Of a DNA stretch of 64,000 bases, positions 1 to 8,633 are shown one piece after another. The stretch comes from Candidatus Bathyarchaeota archaeon A05DMB-3 (GTDB lineage: Archaea > Thermoproteota > Bathyarchaeia > Bathyarchaeales > Bathycorpusculaceae): positions 1 to 64,000 of the forward strand of contig JABFQN010000006.1 of the NCBI GenBank assembly GCA_019685555.1. The letters run 5' to 3'. Position numbers and translations under genes: made by a program. Position 1 is the first letter of the stretch. Each line of letters begins with the position of its first letter. A model generated the notes under the pieces. It did no database searches and had not been told where the DNA came from. It saw only the letters and a list, made by a program, of their open reading frames with translations.

Positions 1-2343
1 AGTATTGACACGCCTCCGCCTTATCCTTCAGGCGAGTTTCACATGGGAAACCTTTTAAACTGGACCTATTTCGACATTGTTGCCCGCTACAAACGCATGA
101 AAGGCTTTAACGTGTATTTTCCGCAGGGTTGGGACTGTCATGGGCTGGGTATAGAAGTTCAAGTGGAGAAAGAGCATAACCTTAGGAAGCGGGACTTGCC
201 TCCGGACAAGTTTCGCGGTTTGTGCATGCAGCTTGTGGAAAAATACATTGCCATGATGAAGGAGGGCATTATGCGGCTTGGCTGTAGTGTGGACTGGGCA
301 ACTGAATATCGCACTATGGACCCTGACTATTGGAGGCGCACTCAGTTAAGCTTCATAATCCTATACAAGAAGGGTTACATTTATCAGGGAACGCATCCCG
401 TCAACTGGTGTCCGAGATGTGAAACCGCTATTGCAGACGCTGAAGTAGACTATGAGGAGCGGGAGGGCAAACTCCATTACATACGTTTTCCATTAGTGGA
501 CAACAGCGGACATTTGCTTATAGCCACAACCCGACCAGAGTTTATACCAGCATGCGTGGCAGTAGCTGTAAACCCGACAGATGACAGATACCGCCAACAC
601 ATTGGAAAGCGCATAACAGTTCCAGTGGTAAACCGTGTTGTGGAAATAATTCCAGGCGATGCTGTTGAACCGTCTTTTGGCACAGGCGTCGTTATGATAT
701 GCACTTATGGCGACAAAGAAGACGTAAGAACAGTGAAAAGGCACCATCTTCCAGTAATCACAATTCTAACGGAAAACGGGCTGATAAACGAGAACGGCGG
801 AAGATATAAGGGGTTAACGGTTGAAGAAGCCAAAAAAGCCATAGTTGAAGATTTGAAGGCGGAAGGGCTTCTGGAAAAGATTGAACCTATAAGGCAGGAG
901 ATTGGCATCTGCGACAGATGTGAAACCCCCATAGAGATTTTAGAGCGCAAACAGTGGTTTATGAAAACTCGCATCTTAACAGACCGTGTGGAAAAGGAAG
1001 CCAACGAGGTTGTATGGTATCCAGATTACATGAAATATCGCCTAATAGACTGGGCGCATTCGCTGGATTGGGATTGGGTTATAAGCCGCCAAAGGGTTTT
1101 TGCCACGCCTATACCCATATGGTACTGCAAAAACTGCGGCGAAACAATCCTAGCCGAAGAAAGCTGGATTCCCATAGACCCAAAACTGGAAAAACCACGA
1201 ATAGATGCGTGTCCAAAATGCGGATGCCGCGAGTTCACGCCAGAACAAGACGTGCTGGACACTTGGATGGACTCCTCTATCACATGTGCAGTGCACGCTG
1301 GCTGGCCAGACCGTGAAGACTGGCGAAGGCTGTTTCCAGCAGACTTGCATCCTTCAGGCGTAGACATTATACGCACATGGGCATACTACCTCATGGTTAG
1401 ACATTTGGCACTGTTCGACGAGAAACCCTACAAAAGCTGCCTCATAAACGGCATGGTTTTAGGCGCTGACGGCAGAAAAATGAGCAAATCCTTAAGGAAT
1501 TATGTTGCAACTCCAGAAGTTCTCGAAAAGTATGGTGCGGACGCCGCAAGACAGTGGGCAGCAGCAGGCGGAGCCACGGGTTCAGATGTTCCATTCCGAT
1601 GGCCAGACGTGGAGTATGGAAGGCGCTTTTTAACAAAGCTTTGGAACGCCGCCCGCTTCGTGAGCAGCCAACTAAAAGACTATAAGCCAAGCGAAGAATA
1701 CGCGCTTCAGCTTTTGGACAAATGGATTATATGTAAGGCTGAAAGGCTTACACAGCGAGTCACAGAAGCCCTAGAAAAACGCCAATTCAACATAGCTGTC
1801 GAAGAAATGCGCAATTTCGCTTGGCATGTTTTCTGTGACCAATACATTGAAGCCGTGAAAGACCGCCTCTACAAGCCTGAGCTTTACGGAGAAGCCAAAA
1901 GAAAAGCAGCCCAACAAACCCTCTACACGGTTTTGTATCGCATAATCCAGCTTTTTGCGCCAGTGACACCCCACATAACAGAGGAAATCTACCAGCCCGT
2001 GTACGCTGAACACGTAGGCAAGAAAAGCATACATCTAACACCTTGGCCGGAAGCAGACCTCAGCAAAATCGACGAGGAAGCCGAAAGGGAAGGCGACTTG
2101 CTAATCGCCCTCATAACTGAAATCAGAAGGGATAAAGCTGAAAAGCGCAAGCCTCTCAACATGTCCATAAAGCTTGTGAAAATTTACGCTGAAAACAATA
2201 ATTACGCAAAAATCATCGAGGAAAACAGGGAGGACTTGGTTGGCACATGTAAGGTTTTGAGGCTGGAGATTCTGCCAGGAAAAGGCGGGGGCAGACAATT
2301 GTCCCAGTATCCAGAGGTAAGCTTCACAAGCGAATACGAATAA
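1..2343 (+). CDS. valS: valyl-tRNA synthetase, 5' end outside window
   Basis: Class I aminoacyl-tRNA synthetase that charges tRNA-Val. The frame is open from base 1, and the first codons already read through the IDTPPP motif into the HIGH-type signature HMGN (bases 40-51), so the N-terminus lies upstream of the window and the ATG at 43 is not the start. The zinc-binding/editing part has NWCPRCETAIADAEV and VISRQRVFATPIP, both typical of ValRS rather than IleRS. The KMSKS loop is at 1477-1491, followed by the anticodon-binding helical domain. The C-terminus is short and lacks the long coiled-coil arm of bacterial enzymes. It ends 71 bp from the convergent aminotransferase gene. Confidence 0.95.
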   Translation, partial: SIDTPPPYPSGEFHMGNLLNWTYFDIVARYKRMKGFNVYFPQGWDCHGLGIEVQVEKEHNLRKRDLPPDKFRGLCMQLVEKYIAMMKEGIMRLGCSVDWATEYRTMDPDYWRRTQLSFIILYKKGYIYQGTHPVNWCPRCETAIADAEVDYEEREGKLHYIRFPLVDNSGHLLIATTRPEFIPACVAVAVNPTDDRYRQHIGKRITVPVVNRVVEIIPGDAVEPSFGTGVVMICTYGDKEDVRTVKRHHLPVITILTENGLINENGGRYKGLTVEEAKKAIVEDLKAEGLLEKIEPIRQEIGICDRCETPIEILERKQWFMKTRILTDRVEKEANEVVWYPDYMKYRLIDWAHSLDWDWVISRQRVFATPIPIWYCKNCGETILAEESWIPIDPKLEKPRIDACPKCGCREFTPEQDVLDTWMDSSITCAVHAGWPDREDWRRLFPADLHPSGVDIIRTWAYYLMVRHLALFDEKPYKSCLINGMVLGADGRKMSKSLRNYVATPEVLEKYGADAARQWAAAGGATGSDVPFRWPDVEYGRRFLTKLWNAARFVSSQLKDYKPSEEYALQLLDKWIICKAERLTQRVTEALEKRQFNIAVEEMRNFAWHVFCDQYIEAVKDRLYKPELYGEAKRKAAQQTLYTVLYRIIQLFAPVTPHITEEIYQPVYAEHVGKKSIHLTPWPEADLSKIDEEAEREGDLLIALITEIRRDKAEKRKPLNMSIKLVKIYAENNNYAKIIEENREDLVGTCKVLRLEILPGKGGGRQLSQYPEVSFTSEYE

Positions 2344-2414
2344 ACATGCCTATGCCAATTTTATGGCAATTTTCTATCCAAAAATTGATACCCCTCTATA
2401 TTTTTCCAGCAGAC

Positions 2415-3542
2415 TCATCGGCTTTTATTGATAACGTCTACAAGCGTGTCTATTTCTTTTTCCGTGTTGTAGAAGTGGGGTGAAACCCTTATCCCATGGG
2501 CTCTTGCAGAAACAACAATATCCTTCTCTCTGAGTTCTCTGACGATTTGCTGTGCTTTATCCGTTTTTATGTTCACTATTCCACTGCGGTACGGTTTTTC
2601 TTCTGGTGTTTGCAGTTCAAACCCTAAGGCTTTCGCTGATTCCATTAGGCGGTCTGTTAGCTTAATTACGCGGTTTTCAATGTTTTGTATTCCGAACTCC
2701 AAAAGCATTTTTATGGCTTCCGCTGCGCCTACAAAGCTTACAGTGCTTGGTGTGCCAACCTCAAAGCGGCTTGCATTTTCAGAAAGCCTTAAACTCCAAA
2801 TATCCCAAAAATCGATGGTTTCAAAAACCTCTTGGTTTACGCTTGCCCATCCCACGTAAGGCGGCTCAAACTCTCTGATGAGTTCTTCTTTCACATATAG
2901 GTATGCGGCGCCAGCCGGTCCAAGAAGCCATTTGTAGCATGCTGCTGTCAAAAAGTCCACGTTGTCGCGTTTCACATCTATCGGTATAACGCCAGCCGAT
3001 TGAATGGCGTCCACAATTAGGATTGCGCCGTGTTCATGGGCGATTTCGCTTAAAGCCTTTAAATCATTACGGAAGCCGTTAACATATTCAACATGGCTCA
3101 CGGCAACCGCCACAGTCTTGTCATCAACCGCCTTTTCCACATCTTCCAACAAAATTTTCCCATCGACATTTTTAACATATTGAACTTTAACGCCTAGGCT
3201 TTTCCGTAGCCAAGGATAAACCACAGAGGGATACTCCAAATCCGTTGTGACAACCTTTGAGCCCGGCGGATAATGCAGCACGTTTGCAGCAATGTTTAAA
3301 CCCACAGAAGTGTTTTCTACAAGGGCTATTTCTTCAGGTTTTGCGCCAATAAGCTTAGCAAATAGGGATTTTCCAAGGTCAGTTAACTCTAAAGCTGAAG
3401 CCCCAAAATTTGAAAAGTCTTCAATATACTTGCGCATGGCGTCAGCAACTGGCTTCGGAAGCGGAGACTGGGCAGCATGATTTAGGAAAACCTTGTTCTT
3501 GACTATTGGAAACAATTCGCGAATCCTTTCTAAGCTTTCCAT
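2415..3542 (-). CDS. class V aminotransferase (cysteine desulfurase-like)
   Basis: PLP-dependent fold-type I enzyme of the class V aminotransferase/SufS-like group, 375 residues, a normal length. The PLP-binding Lys is K204 in ACYKWLLGPAG, with the cofactor Asp in IVDAIQSAG about 25 residues before. The active-site Cys loop of true SufS proteins is not obvious, so the substrate could be cysteine, kynurenine or isopenicillin-like compounds; only the family is certain. It is a single gene facing valS, and its upstream region is shared with the divergent YbjQ gene. Confidence 0.85.
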   Translation of the reverse strand: MESLERIRELFPIVKNKVFLNHAAQSPLPKPVADAMRKYIEDFSNFGASALELTDLGKSLFAKLIGAKPEEIALVENTSVGLNIAANVLHYPPGSKVVTTDLEYPSVVYPWLRKSLGVKVQYVKNVDGKILLEDVEKAVDDKTVAVAVSHVEYVNGFRNDLKALSEIAHEHGAILIVDAIQSAGVIPIDVKRDNVDFLTAACYKWLLGPAGAAYLYVKEELIREFEPPYVGWASVNQEVFETIDFWDIWSLRLSENASRFEVGTPSTVSFVGAAEAIKMLLEFGIQNIENRVIKLTDRLMESAKALGFELQTPEEKPYRSGIVNIKTDKAQQIVRELREKDIVVSARAHGIRVSPHFYNTEKEIDTLVDVINKSR

Positions 3543-3635
3543 CCAAAACCCTTCATTGAGCCTTAAATGGCGGAATAAGCACTTAAGGTTTAAAGTTGCA
3601 ATGTGTAAAATATAGTTGCCACACCTGGTTAAAAT

Positions 3636-3767
3636 TTGAGAAACCTAAGAGTTAACTTACGTTTCGAAGAACATTTCAAATATTTTTTAGTAGCGATTTT
3701 GGTTGCCATAATTGCCGCCGCGTTTTTCAAAATGCATAAAACAGACGCTTTAAGCTTAACAACTTAA
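3636..3767 (+). CDS. possible 43-residue single-span membrane peptide
   Basis: A TTG-started reading frame lies in the 274-bp gap between two genes. It has a charged N-terminus (RNLRVNLRFEEHFK), one hydrophobic stretch (YFLVAILVAIIAAAFF) and a short polar tail, the shape of a small membrane protein. There is no clear Shine-Dalgarno sequence and no homologue I recognise, so it may be chance. The gap otherwise holds AT-rich promoter sequence for the flanking genes. Confidence 0.25.
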   Translation: MRNLRVNLRFEEHFKYFLVAILVAIIAAAFFKMHKTDALSLTT

Positions 3768-3816
3768 ATTAACAACTTTAACCTATATCATTCTTCAAGG
3801 AGGTATTTGGTTTTAA

Positions 3817-4161
3817 ATGAGCGAAGTAATTGTTGTTACAACGCCGGGAATTCCGGGATACGAAATCGTGAAGGTTTTAGGTCCAGTGCATGGGCTGACT
3901 GTGCGAACAAGAGGAGTTGGCGGTAAAATAGTCGCCAGCATTGAGGGAATTTTTGGAGGAGAGGTAACCGCCTACACTTATGAATGTGAAAAAGCCAGAA
4001 AGGAATCCTTGGATAGGCTTGTGGAAAACGCAAAGAAAATGGGCGCCAACGCCGTTGTAGGCGCGGACTTCGAAACAAGCGACATCCTTCAAGGAACAGC
4101 AACGGTTTTCGCAGCCTATGGAACAGCGGTTATAGCAAAACCTGCAGAGAAGAAAGAGTAG
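3817..4161 (+). CDS. YbjQ/UPF0145 family protein
   Basis: Small (114 residues) cytosolic protein of the YbjQ family, sometimes called a heavy-metal-binding domain; members are homo-oligomers of unknown role. Family features visible are the N-terminal VVTTPGIPGYEIVKVLG strand pair, the conserved long helix, and the central GANAVVGADFETSDI motif. A strong Shine-Dalgarno AAGGAGGT sits at 3797-3804 and a TATA-like CCTATATC just before it, so it is probably transcribed alone. It ends seven bases from the converging deacetylase-like gene. Confidence 0.9.
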   Translation: MSEVIVVTTPGIPGYEIVKVLGPVHGLTVRTRGVGGKIVASIEGIFGGEVTAYTYECEKARKESLDRLVENAKKMGANAVVGADFETSDILQGTATVFAAYGTAVIAKPAEKKE

Positions 4162-4168
4162 GGCTTCG

Positions 4169-5242
4169 CTATCTAAAGCACTTCCACCTTTTCTTTAACA
4201 AACCCTTCAGTTCGTCGATTACGCCTTCCACCTTTTTCCTACAAAAAGGCGGCTCAATGGGTGCAGCGTAAGGCTCTTTTGCGTTAATCTCTTCCAAGCC
4301 AACTGCTCCAGCGGCTAGGGCATACCAGCAAAGCGGCAAAATTTTTGGGTTATAGCCGCTTCCCACCAACATGATGAGCTTTCCATCACACAATTTTTTT
4401 GCAGTTTCTCTGATTAGGTTTGATAGGGCGAAGAAGCCTTTGGCTGTTAGGCTTAGGTCTCCCAGCATATCTGCAAAATGAGGGTCACTTCCGCCATTGG
4501 CGATTATAATTTCTGGCTGGAACTCTTCAGCTAAAGGCACGAAAATCTCCCTTAAAGCGTAAAGATATGTGCTGTCGCCGGTTCCGGGTGGTAAAGGCAC
4601 ATTAACATTGAAGCCTTCTCCATAGCCTTCGCCGATTTCCCAAGTGAATCCCTTGCCCGGATAAAGCGTTCTGGGGTCTTGATGCAATGAAATGAAAAGG
4701 ACGCTGGAGTCGCGATAGTAAATGTCGCTTGTGCCGTTCCCGAAATGCACGTCATAATCCAATATCAAAAACCTTTTCACGTTTCTTTCATGTCTCAAAT
4801 GCTCTACTAAAACGGCTATATCGTTGAAGAGGCAGAAGCCACCGCCGTAATCCCTTCCAGCATGGTGGAAACCGCCTCCCAGCGAAATTGCCCTCTTCGC
4901 CCTTTCGTCATAGACAGCCTTACCACATTCTATTGCACCGCCAACTATAAGCAACGCAGCTTCCAGAATCTGCGGAGAAACAGGAGTTTCAATGTCGTAT
5001 GGTCTACCTTCAGATGCTAAACGAAAAATTAAGTCCACATAGCTCTCGTCGTGAACCATTAACAAGTCCTCTTTCGACGCTGGTTTAGGCTCTATTACCT
5101 TTAATTGGGGAAGGCTGAGCAGTCCCTGTTCCCTGAAAAAGTTTATGGCGTTTAAAAAGCGGTCTCCTCTATAAGGGTGTCCCTCCCCTAAATCATACTG
5201 CCTAAACTTTTCATGGAAGGTCATAACAACATTTTCCTGCAA
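4169..5242 (-). CDS. histone deacetylase/AcuC-family zinc hydrolase
   Basis: Arginase-deacetylase fold enzyme expected to remove acyl groups from lysine or small amines. The 357 residues contain the charge-relay pair H126-H127 in GGGFHHAG, the zinc ligands D164 and H166 in LDYDVHFGNG, and the third ligand Asp in GGSDPHFADMLG. I chose the TTG start at 5242 because it supplies the first beta strand (VVMTF) before the conserved HEKF-Y-D-GHP region; an ATG 18 bases downstream would cut it. Whether the target is a protein (for example an Alba-type chromatin protein), acetoin-related or a polyamine cannot be told. Confidence 0.9.
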   Translation of the reverse strand: MQENVVMTFHEKFRQYDLGEGHPYRGDRFLNAINFFREQGLLSLPQLKVIEPKPASKEDLLMVHDESYVDLIFRLASEGRPYDIETPVSPQILEAALLIVGGAIECGKAVYDERAKRAISLGGGFHHAGRDYGGGFCLFNDIAVLVEHLRHERNVKRFLILDYDVHFGNGTSDIYYRDSSVLFISLHQDPRTLYPGKGFTWEIGEGYGEGFNVNVPLPPGTGDSTYLYALREIFVPLAEEFQPEIIIANGGSDPHFADMLGDLSLTAKGFFALSNLIRETAKKLCDGKLIMLVGSGYNPKILPLCWYALAAGAVGLEEINAKEPYAAPIEPPFCRKKVEGVIDELKGLLKKRWKCFR

Positions 5243-5342
5243 ACGTCTATAGCCCCCCTTTAACTGTGTTGGCGTGCAAAGAATATAAAACTCTTTAATT
5301 ATGCCTTAGCTTCAAAAGAGAAAAAGGAGAAATTGGAGATTC

Positions 5343-5960
5343 TCAGTTTTCCGGGTTTTCTCCCTCAGCTTTTGTTTCAAGAAGCTGTGTTTCCGGCGGG
5401 TTTTCGGTTAAAGCTTGCGGTTCTGCCTCTGTTTGCGGTTCAACAGTTTCGACTTCAAGTTTGCTAACATCGGTGCTTTCAATGTTTTCGGCTTCAACTG
5501 TTGGCTGTGGCGTTGCGCTTTCCTCGGTTTTTGGAGCACTTGTAAGTTTGTCCATAGCCTCTTTAATGGCGTTCAGCTCTTGCCTTGCGGTCTCAAGCCC
5601 CGTAGATAGTAGGGATATTTCCCGCTGGTAGGTTTCCTCTTCAACTTCGCCACTGACGTGTTGTATTTCAAAGTTTGCCAAAAGCCGCTCCAGTATCCTG
5701 ATCTGCTCCTCAACCTCCTTCATCTTAGCAGCCATTTTATCCACTAAAGCCTTCTTTTGCGCCTCGATTTCCGCTAAGGCCTCATCCATCTCTTTGTCAA
5801 AAAGGTCAAAAGTGGACTGCGATATTTTGCCGCTGTTAAACAAGCTGTTCAAAGCTTGCTTCTTTTTAAGCACAGCCCAGTGTTCTTCACTTAATCTTTC
5901 AAAAGAGCGCTTCCACGAAATCAATTTCTCTAACACCGCAATTTTAGAGGCAAACAGCAA
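5343..5960 (-). CDS. coiled-coil protein with acidic tail, possibly CdvA-like
   Basis: A 205-residue protein. Residues about 5-140 are almost entirely helical, with heptad-like spacing and a short break near 'HVSGEVEEETYQREIS'. Residues about 145-205 form a Pro/Glu/Thr-rich, very acidic and probably disordered tail. No enzyme motif is present. The layout (coiled coil, short hairpin, flexible tail) resembles CdvA-like or ESCRT-associated coiled-coil proteins of archaea, but the PRC-barrel of crenarchaeal CdvA and a clear ESCRT-binding motif are missing, so this is only a suggestion. The gene stands alone next to a repeat-rich intergenic region. Confidence 0.7.
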   Translation of the reverse strand: MLFASKIAVLEKLISWKRSFERLSEEHWAVLKKKQALNSLFNSGKISQSTFDLFDKEMDEALAEIEAQKKALVDKMAAKMKEVEEQIRILERLLANFEIQHVSGEVEEETYQREISLLSTGLETARQELNAIKEAMDKLTSAPKTEESATPQPTVEAENIESTDVSKLEVETVEPQTEAEPQALTENPPETQLLETKAEGENPEN

Positions 5961-6109
5961 AAATAACGTTTGTTAACATGTAGATATATTGCTGAGTGTT
6001 AAAAAGGGCTTCTTTCGCTTGTTGGATGAAAACTTTCGTTTAAAACCCAAGTCTAGCAAACTGTAAAGGTTGTCAAAATCTTGAAAGATTTTACCGACTG
6101 GTTTGTAAA

Positions 6110-6214
6110 GGTTGTTAGCTTTCTGGATGAAAAGTTTAAACATGTTTATTCGATTTCAACTTCTAATTCAGAAAGCTAACAACCGGAATAGTTTTCGTGC
6201 AGAAAGCTAACAAC
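6110..6214. repeat. 16-bp inverted repeat with a third copy of one arm
   Basis: GGTTGTTAGCTTTCTG (6110-6125) is perfectly inverted as CAGAAAGCTAACAACC (6169-6184), with 43 bases between. Fifteen bases of the right arm occur again at 6200-6214. Just upstream, TGTAAAGGTTGT occurs at 6062-6073 and again at 6104-6115, and a GGATGAAAA-type word occurs near 6023 and 6124. The 335-bp gap 5961-6295 holds only these repeats and the upstream region of the tRNA gene; I see no coding frame. A regulatory hairpin, a protein-binding array or a remnant are all possible. Confidence 0.85.
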
Positions 6215-6295
6215 TTCATAACAGGACTCCTCAAAGTCCAATCGAAATGCTAAAAAGCATCCTCCAAACCTTTTCTAACCGAAAGCATCAACGAA

Positions 6296-6405
6296 GGGCC
6301 CGTAGCTCAGTAAGGATAGAGCACCGGGCTTTTAAGCCGCTTAAAAGCCATAAAAAGCGCAGAGAAACCCGGGGGTCACGGGTTCAATTCCCGTCGGGCC
6401 CGCCA
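6296..6405 (+). tRNA. tRNA-Lys (anticodon TTT) with 32-nt intron
   Basis: A complete cloverleaf can be drawn: acceptor GGGCCCG/CGGGCCC, D stem GCTC/GAGC, anticodon stem CCGGG/CCCGG, T stem ACGGG/CCCGT with loop TTCAATT, discriminator G6402 and an encoded CCA at 6403-6405. The anticodon TTT is 6331-6333. The anticodon loop only closes if about 6335-6366 is removed, an intron at the canonical archaeal position 37/38; the exact splice point is uncertain by a base or so because of repeated A residues. A bulge-helix-bulge would be recognised by the archaeal splicing endonuclease. Confidence 0.95.
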
Positions 6406-6493
6406 GTATTCTATCGAGAACCCCGCGGGTTTTGTAAAGCCTTATATTAGGGCGTAGTTTTGACAATATGTGATTTGGGTATGGTTGCTGGTT

Positions 6494-7240
6494 ATGGGTG
6501 AATTTGCCATAGTCATAGAAAGGGTTGTTAAACGTTTTGAGGACGTTATCGCTGTTAATGATGTAAGCCTTAAAGTTGTTCGGGGTGAACTTTTTGGTTT
6601 GCTTGGTCCTAATGGTGCTGGCAAAACTACGACGGTGAATATTCTCTGTGGGCTTTTGAAGCCTACAAGTGGTTTCGTCTCTGTGGGCGGTTATGGCGTG
6701 CAAAGGGAAAATGCAAAGGTTAAAAGGCTTATAGGGGTCTGTCCTCAGGAAAACGCTGTTTACCCGTATCTGACGGGTGCGGAGAATGTAGAGCTTTTCG
6801 GAAACCTATACTCCCTCGACAAGGACACATTTAAAAGTAGACGTGACATGCTTCTTGAAAGGTTGGGTTTAACCCAAGACGCCCGTAGAAAGGTTGAAAA
6901 ATATAGCGGAGGAATGAAAAGGCGGCTAAGCATCGTTTTGGCTTTAATTCATAATCCGCAAATCATATTCCTAGATGAGCCCACAATAGGCATGGACCCC
7001 CAGTCCCGCCGCGCCGTCTGGGATTTCATGGAAGAGCTGAAAAAAGAGGGTAAAACAGTTTTTATGACAACTCATTACATGGAGGAGGCGGAAGCCCTCT
7101 GCGACCATGTCGGCATAATAGACTATGGAAAACTCATCGCTCTTGACACGCCGAAAAATTTGATTTCGAAAAACGGCGTCGACAACCTAGAAGAAGTTTT
7201 CATTAAATTAACTGGGCGGAGGATAAGGGAGGAAATCTGA
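6494..7240 (+). CDS. ABC-2 exporter ATP-binding protein (DrrA-like)
   Basis: ATP-hydrolysing subunit of an export ABC transporter. Walker A is GPNGAGKTT (residues 38-46), the signature is YSGGMKRRLS, Walker B is IIFLDEPTIGMD, and the H-loop is MTTHYMEEA, all intact. It belongs to the daunorubicin/multidrug-resistance type with a short C-terminal tail after the H-loop. I chose ATG 6494 over the GTG at 6470 because the conserved first strand (FAIVIERVVKRF) begins directly after it. Its stop overlaps the start of the permease gene by one base, so the two form an operon. Substrate unknown. Confidence 0.93.
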   Translation: MGEFAIVIERVVKRFEDVIAVNDVSLKVVRGELFGLLGPNGAGKTTTVNILCGLLKPTSGFVSVGGYGVQRENAKVKRLIGVCPQENAVYPYLTGAENVELFGNLYSLDKDTFKSRRDMLLERLGLTQDARRKVEKYSGGMKRRLSIVLALIHNPQIIFLDEPTIGMDPQSRRAVWDFMEELKKEGKTVFMTTHYMEEAEALCDHVGIIDYGKLIALDTPKNLISKNGVDNLEEVFIKLTGRRIREEI

Positions 7241-8391
7241 TGAATTTTCAAAGGATTAACGCTTTAACAAAGAAGGAGTTAAAGAAAACTTTTCGAGAAC
7301 CCGCCGTCCTCTTCATGATTTTCTTATTCCCCATAGTCTTCGTCTTAACTTTTGGCGCTTCCTTCGGCGGTTTAGGCGGCTCCCAACCAGTCTATAACAT
7401 AGGCGTGGTCAACTTGGACTCGGCGGGTTGTTCGGGCGCGGCGCAAACACTTATTGAAGCGTTATCAAACACTACGCTTTTGCACGTGCATGTGTACGCC
7501 GACAACCAGACAGCCCAAAACGACCTGTCCCAAGGAAAAGTTCAAGCCGTCATAACTATTCCAGCCGTTTTCAGCCAAAGCCTTGCCTCTTATTATGCGG
7601 CGCCAAACAACCCCGGCGGCTGGGTGAACGCCACTGTTTTGCTCTATTTGGATAAGGGTTCCGTGGTTGCCACGCAGGCTATACCGCCCATAATCCAAAA
7701 CGTTTTAGCCGCATTTTTAAACCAGCAGGTGGCTCCGAGCCCTGTTAATGTGCAAATCGCCTCTCTAATAGAGACTAGGCAGCTTTCAGCCTTCGAGTTT
7801 ATGGCGCCCGGCATGTTCACCTTCGCTTCAATCTTCCTCATAATGATGGTTGCCCAGTCCTTTACTCAAGACCGCGAAAACGGCATGCTTAAAAGGATTA
7901 GAACAACGCCCATAACTCCAACAGAGTTTATGGCAAGCCAAATCCTGTCCTATATGCTTATAGCCCTAATCCAAGCGGTGCTTGTCTTTGCTGCAACCTA
8001 TTTGATGGGTTTCAAACCAGCGATCAGCGTTTCCACCTACATTCTCGCCTTCATCCTAGTGTTGATTTTCTCGCTGTCTAACGTGGGCTTCGGCCTCATC
8101 ACGGCAACAGTTTCAAAAACATCAAACACAGCGACAGGAATATCCTTCCTCTTTGTGCTGCCCCAACTGTTTCTCGGAACCTTCGTCGGCGCCTCCCTCT
8201 CGTCTACTATGCAGACAGTGAGCCGATTCGTGCCAAGCTACTATGTCACAGACGCTTTAACATCACTTTTCCTTAGAGGCGCCTCCATCACAAGTCCAAC
8301 CATAATTTTAGACTCGGCAATAGTGGCGCTGTCATGTGTTGCCATTCTGGCTGCAGGCATAGTTCTCTATGCAAAATACTTCAAAATTTAG
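7240..8391 (+). CDS. ABC-2 type permease
   Basis: Membrane partner of the preceding ATPase, 383 residues. One membrane segment lies near the N-terminus (residues about 22-45), then an extracytoplasmic domain of about 130 residues, then five hydrophobic segments from about residue 185 to the end. The pattern matches ABC2_membrane_3/DrrB-like permeases, including the EFMAPGMFTFASIFLIMM and ENGMLKRIRTTPITP motifs. Start codon and upstream stop overlap (TGATG). Likely exports a lipid, drug or small peptide; no neighbouring gene reveals which. Confidence 0.92.
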   Translation: MNFQRINALTKKELKKTFREPAVLFMIFLFPIVFVLTFGASFGGLGGSQPVYNIGVVNLDSAGCSGAAQTLIEALSNTTLLHVHVYADNQTAQNDLSQGKVQAVITIPAVFSQSLASYYAAPNNPGGWVNATVLLYLDKGSVVATQAIPPIIQNVLAAFLNQQVAPSPVNVQIASLIETRQLSAFEFMAPGMFTFASIFLIMMVAQSFTQDRENGMLKRIRTTPITPTEFMASQILSYMLIALIQAVLVFAATYLMGFKPAISVSTYILAFILVLIFSLSNVGFGLITATVSKTSNTATGISFLFVLPQLFLGTFVGASLSSTMQTVSRFVPSYYVTDALTSLFLRGASITSPTIILDSAIVALSCVAILAAGIVLYAKYFKI

Positions 8392-8457
8392 AGAGGAAAG
8401 GAGGTATAGAAAATAAGCCGTGCCGCAGTTTTATTTTCTACGCTATTTTACGCTAAA

Positions 8458-8549
8458 TAGAGGGGGTAGACTGCTATTGACTTTTTCATCAGCCAAAAGC
8501 TAGAGAGAGGCTAGTGTTTTTGTTAGACTCAACCAGCAACAAAAATGAC
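8458..8549 (+). repeat. dispersed intergenic repeat, copy A
   Basis: Starts with TAGAGGGGGTAG and continues through TATTGACTTTTTC, CCAAAAGCTAGAG and GGCTAGTGTTTTTG to CAACAAAAATGAC. It lines up along its whole length with the reverse complement of 57251-57339 and in part with 18911-18953. A purine-rich stretch similar to the one at 28277-28303 lies just before it, directly behind the permease stop. The 239-bp gap holds nothing else recognisable beyond the upstream sequence of the next gene. Confidence 0.6.
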
Positions 8550-8633
8550 CAGCTTTTCAGACAAGCGTATTCTAAATGCTAAAACCTAATAGGTTTAAAC
8601 ATGCTTACATTATTTTGAAGTGAAGCCTAAGTG

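Noticed and set aside
6062-6214. Possible CRISPR array
   Set aside because: Only two direct copies plus one inverted, with unequal spacing and no cas genes.
6247-6450. 67-codon plus-strand reading frame around the tRNA-Lys gene
   Set aside because: It is translation of the tRNA itself and its intron; the cloverleaf explains the sequence.
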